Assembly (NCBI GenBank): GCA_030429325.1
Contig: JAUICT010000099.1
Span: 1-7,079, forward strand
Length of the DNA stretch: 7,079 nucleotides
Reading direction: 5' to 3'
Source of the DNA: Bacteroidia bacterium
GTDB taxonomy: Bacteria; Bacteroidota; Bacteroidia; Flavobacteriales; Flavobacteriaceae
In this document: one piece after another, positions 4,514-7,079 of the stretch
How the letters are laid out: each line of letters begins with the position of its first letter
Position numbering within the stretch: position 1 is the stretch's first letter
Program-made: the position numbers and the translations under genes
Notes under the pieces: model-generated
Databases searched by the model: none
What the model saw: only the letters and a program-made list of their open reading frames with translations
What the model was told of the DNA's origin: nothing

Positions 4514-6946
4514 ATGAAACTTTCTCCCAAGGCCATTATCGTACATCTTTGTGTTTTTGGCTTCTTTGTACTTACTTCTCTAGTATATTTTTATCCTGTT
4601 TTACAGGGCAAGGCCATTTTCCAATCCGATATTGCCCAGTACAAGGGTATGGCCAAGGAGCGTGATGACTACAAAGAGCTTACTGGAGAGGAGTCCTATT
4701 GGACCAATAGTGCTTTTGGCGGCATGCCAACGTATCAATTGGGAGCAAATTACCCAAATGATTATGTGAAGAAATTAGACCGTTTGATTCGGTTTTTACC
4801 CAGACCCGCCGATTACCTTTTTCTGTACTTTATTGGGTTTTATATTTTATTATTATGTCTTAAGGTGGATTTTAGACTGGCGGCCTTGGGGGCGCTGGCA
4901 TTTGGCTTTTCCACTTATCTCATCATCATTCTTGGAGTGGGGCATAATGCCAAGGCCCATGCCTTGGGTTATATTCCCATGGTGTTGGGGGGCATCGTCT
5001 TGGTATTTCGAAAAAAATATCTCTGGGGCTTTATCTTGACCGCTCTGGCCATGGCTCTTGAAATTAGTGCCAACCACTACCAGATGACCTATTACTTTAT
5101 GTTGTTGGTATTGGTATTGGGATTGGTGCATCTTGTTTATGCCATCAAAGACAAAGAATTAAAGCATTTTTTCCTTTCCGTGGGGATTTTAATTTTGGCC
5201 GTAGTTTTATCCATCGCAACCAATGCCACAGGGCTTATGGCCACCAAAGAATATGCGGATTGGAGTACACGTGGAAAATCCGAATTGACCGTAAACCCAG
5301 ATGGAACCCCTATGCAAGCCTCCAATGGGCTGGACAAAGAATATATTACCCAATACAGTTATGGAATTGCCGAGTCATTGGATTTGTTTGTTCCAAGGAT
5401 GTTTGGTGGTTCTGGGAATGAAGATTTAGGCAAGGATTCCAAGGTATTCGAGTATTTGGTAGGTCAGGGACTACCCCCTTCCAAGGCTTTGGAACTATCC
5501 AGTGGACTGCCCTTGTATTGGGGTGATCAACCCATAGTGGCAGGTCCTGCCTATGTGGGGGCCATTGTGGTGTTCCTGTTTATTTTAGGGCTTTTTCTCG
5601 TAAAAGGAAAGAGAAAGTGGTGGCTGTTAGCAGGTGCCATATTGTCGCTAGTCCTGTCTTGGGGAAAGAATTTCCCGGCACTTACCAATTTTATGATAGA
5701 TTACTTCCCATTGTACAATAAGTTTAGGGCTGTTTCCTCCATTCAGGTGGTATTGGAGCTGTGTTTACCTATTTTGGGGATATTGGGATTGCGACAGCTT
5801 TTTAAGAAGTCCAAGGATGACAAAGAAAAACTAAAGGCTTTGAAGTTGAGTTTCTTCATCACTTTGGGATTGGGTGTGTTTGTTTTTTTCCTAAAGGGAT
5901 TCTTCGATTTTGAAGGATTGCGGGATGAGATGTACCGCGGATATTTTGGTGATGACGTCATGACCATGATCCAAAGAGATAGGGAAGCAGTGTATACCAG
6001 CGACACGATACGGTCTTTAATTTATGTGACCCTTGCCGCTGTGGTCCTATGGCTATTCATAAAAGAGAAAATAGGAAAGAATTTCTTGGTGTTGGCTTTG
6101 GGTGGGTTGATTTTGTTTGATTTGGTCGGTGTGGCCCTTCGTTATGTCAATGAGGGGGATTTTGTACGTCAACGTCAGGTGAGCACTCCTTTTCAGGCCA
6201 GTCAATTGGATCAAATGATCCAACAGGACGATTCCATCTATCGGGTGTTTGATCCACAGGAAGGCCTCAACGGTGCTCGAACCTCCTATTTCCACAAGTC
6301 TATTGGAGGATATCATGCTGCAAAACCTAGGTCTATACAAGATTTATTTGAGTATCATCTGTACCAAAACAACCTACAGGTTTTGAATATGCTCAATGTA
6401 AAGTATATCATACAACAAGATGAGGAGGGCAATAGCTTTCCTGCGGTGAATGATGATGCCAATGGCAATGCATGGTTTGTTGAGCGACTTTTGCCCGTGT
6501 CATCAGCAAATGAAGAAATAGAAGCGCTTAAGGATTTTAATTCAAAATCGGAAGTGGTGGTCAATACAAGAACATATCCGCAGTTGACTAAATCCCGATT
6601 CGATTTGGATTCCTTGGCCTCCATTAGTTTGGTTGATTATCGACCCAATTATCTAAAATACCAGACCAGCAATGGCAATGAAGGTTTTGCTGTCTTTTCA
6701 GAAATATATTACCCTTCTGGTTGGAATGCCTTTATTGATGGCAAGCCCGAGCCCCATTACAAGGTGGATTATGCACTTCGTGGGATGAAGGTGCCAGCAG
6801 GAACCCATGAAATTGAATTCAAGTTTGAACCCAAAGTAGTGGAAACGGGCAGTCAGATTAGCTTGGCGGCCTGTATTTTACTGGGACTGATTATCGTGGG
6901 AAGCGTTGGCTATTCCTTTGTTTCCAACAAATCCAAGCAGTCCTGA
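4514..6946 (+). CDS. YfhO-family multi-pass membrane protein, probable GT-C glycosyltransferase (810 aa)
   Basis: Integral membrane protein of the YfhO family (PF09586). YfhO relatives in Firmicutes, such as B. subtilis YfhO, decorate envelope polymers with sugars taken from a lipid-linked donor outside the cell; the Bacteroidota substrate is unknown. Seen: a first membrane helix at about 8-29, then an extracytoplasmic loop with IFQSDIAQYKGM, where D39 is the likely GT-C catalytic acid (inference). The conserved stretches YWTNSAFGGMPTYQLG (63-78), FLPRPADYLFLYFIGFY (94-110) and GVGHNAKAHALGY (141-153) follow. About 13-14 hydrophobic helices lie mainly at 100-240, 345-465 and 499-543. A large soluble domain covers about 545-780, ending in FSEIYYPSGWNAFIDGKP (728-745) and VPAGTHEIEFKFEP (760-773), typical of the family, then a last helix at 781-801. 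An in-frame TTG at 4493 would add seven residues; the ATG at 4514 is preferred because the sequence before the first helix then has the usual short length. The downstream glycosyltransferase start overlaps its stop. Confidence 0.88.
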   Translation: MKLSPKAIIVHLCVFGFFVLTSLVYFYPVLQGKAIFQSDIAQYKGMAKERDDYKELTGEESYWTNSAFGGMPTYQLGANYPNDYVKKLDRLIRFLPRPADYLFLYFIGFYILLLCLKVDFRLAALGALAFGFSTYLIIILGVGHNAKAHALGYIPMVLGGIVLVFRKKYLWGFILTALAMALEISANHYQMTYYFMLLVLVLGLVHLVYAIKDKELKHFFLSVGILILAVVLSIATNATGLMATKEYADWSTRGKSELTVNPDGTPMQASNGLDKEYITQYSYGIAESLDLFVPRMFGGSGNEDLGKDSKVFEYLVGQGLPPSKALELSSGLPLYWGDQPIVAGPAYVGAIVVFLFILGLFLVKGKRKWWLLAGAILSLVLSWGKNFPALTNFMIDYFPLYNKFRAVSSIQVVLELCLPILGILGLRQLFKKSKDDKEKLKALKLSFFITLGLGVFVFFLKGFFDFEGLRDEMYRGYFGDDVMTMIQRDREAVYTSDTIRSLIYVTLAAVVLWLFIKEKIGKNFLVLALGGLILFDLVGVALRYVNEGDFVRQRQVSTPFQASQLDQMIQQDDSIYRVFDPQEGLNGARTSYFHKSIGGYHAAKPRSIQDLFEYHLYQNNLQVLNMLNVKYIIQQDEEGNSFPAVNDDANGNAWFVERLLPVSSANEEIEALKDFNSKSEVVVNTRTYPQLTKSRFDLDSLASISLVDYRPNYLKYQTSNGNEGFAVFSEIYYPSGWNAFIDGKPEPHYKVDYALRGMKVPAGTHEIEFKFEPKVVETGSQISLAACILLGLIIVGSVGYSFVSNKSKQS

Positions 6947-7079
6947 TGCAAAAGATTCTGGTCATAGCATACTATTGGCCTCCTGCTGGGGGACCAGGGG
7001 TACAGCGATGGCTAAAATTTGTGAAGTACCTTCCTGAATTCGGTTTTGAACCCATAATCTATGTTCCGGAAAACCCCAG
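6946..7079 (+). CDS. Glycosyltransferase, GT-B fold, family 4-like (5' part only, 44 codons, runs off window)
   Basis: The first 44 residues of a larger protein are present; the frame stays open to the right edge. The first strand MQKILVIAYYWPPAGGPGVQ and R21 match the N-terminal beta-strand and glycine-rich loop of GT-B glycosyltransferases of the family 4 type (GGPGVQR is the usual GGxxxxR-like loop near the active-site cleft). It continues with helix WLKFVKYLPEFGF and strand EPIIYVPENP. Such cytoplasmic enzymes move a sugar from a nucleotide-sugar donor to a lipid or polysaccharide acceptor. The ATG (6946-6948) shares its A with the stop of the yfhO-like gene (TGATG), a sign of translational coupling and of one operon. 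Donor and acceptor cannot be predicted from this fragment. Confidence 0.82.
   Translation, partial: MQKILVIAYYWPPAGGPGVQRWLKFVKYLPEFGFEPIIYVPENP

Noticed and set aside
4853..5131. 92-codon minus-strand open frame inside the yfhO-like gene, and similar frames at 5137-5337, 5743-6006, 6053-6340 and 6355-6624
   Set aside because: All are antisense to a continuous, well-matched membrane protein gene and show no recognisable features.

Overview
The window looks like chromosomal DNA from a marine-type member of the Flavobacteriaceae (Bacteroidota). The evidence is moderate-to-low GC, start codons mostly lacking a Shine-Dalgarno sequence, a promoter matching the Bacteroidota TTG / TAnnTTTG pattern (about 4177-4210), and several protein families typical of this group: DUF4834, a YfhO-type membrane protein, and short Crp/Fnr regulators without cAMP-contact residues. 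Genus cannot be fixed from sequence reading alone.

Layout. (1) 41-565: a small XRE-type helix-turn-helix gene on the minus strand is divergent from an unrecognised 52-residue ORF on the plus strand whose product has a leucine-zipper-like heptad pattern. The 147-bp spacer holds a 13-bp exact direct repeat, a third partial copy, and two inverted repeats. (2) 604-4144: four minus-strand genes in series with short gaps, in transcription order an outer-membrane beta-barrel protein with a lysine-rich tail, a 372-aa GNAT-like protein, a Crp/Fnr-family regulator, and an AzoR/AcpD-type FMN-dependent NADH:quinone/azo oxidoreductase. The series ends in a convincing intrinsic terminator at about 604-636. 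(3) 4145-4228: a divergent promoter region. (4) 4229-7079: a plus-strand cluster of DUF4834, an 810-aa YfhO-family multi-pass membrane protein (probable GT-C glycosyltransferase), and the first 44 codons of a GT-B (family 4-like) glycosyltransferase whose start overlaps the yfhO-like stop by one base.

Working together (inference): the plus-strand cluster probably contributes to cell-envelope glycan assembly, with a cytoplasmic GT-B enzyme acting with a membrane GT-C enzyme. On the minus strand, the Crp/Fnr regulator and the azoreductase-type flavoprotein probably form a redox or quinone-stress response pair. The OMP and GNAT-like genes are simply upstream and may or may not share a transcript with them.

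Most of the window is ordinary conserved flavobacterial content. The least explained part is the small divergent XRE / zipper-ORF locus at the left end with its repeat-rich spacer. No tRNA, rRNA, CRISPR array, insertion sequence or phage gene was seen, and no stretch over 300 bp lacks a gene.
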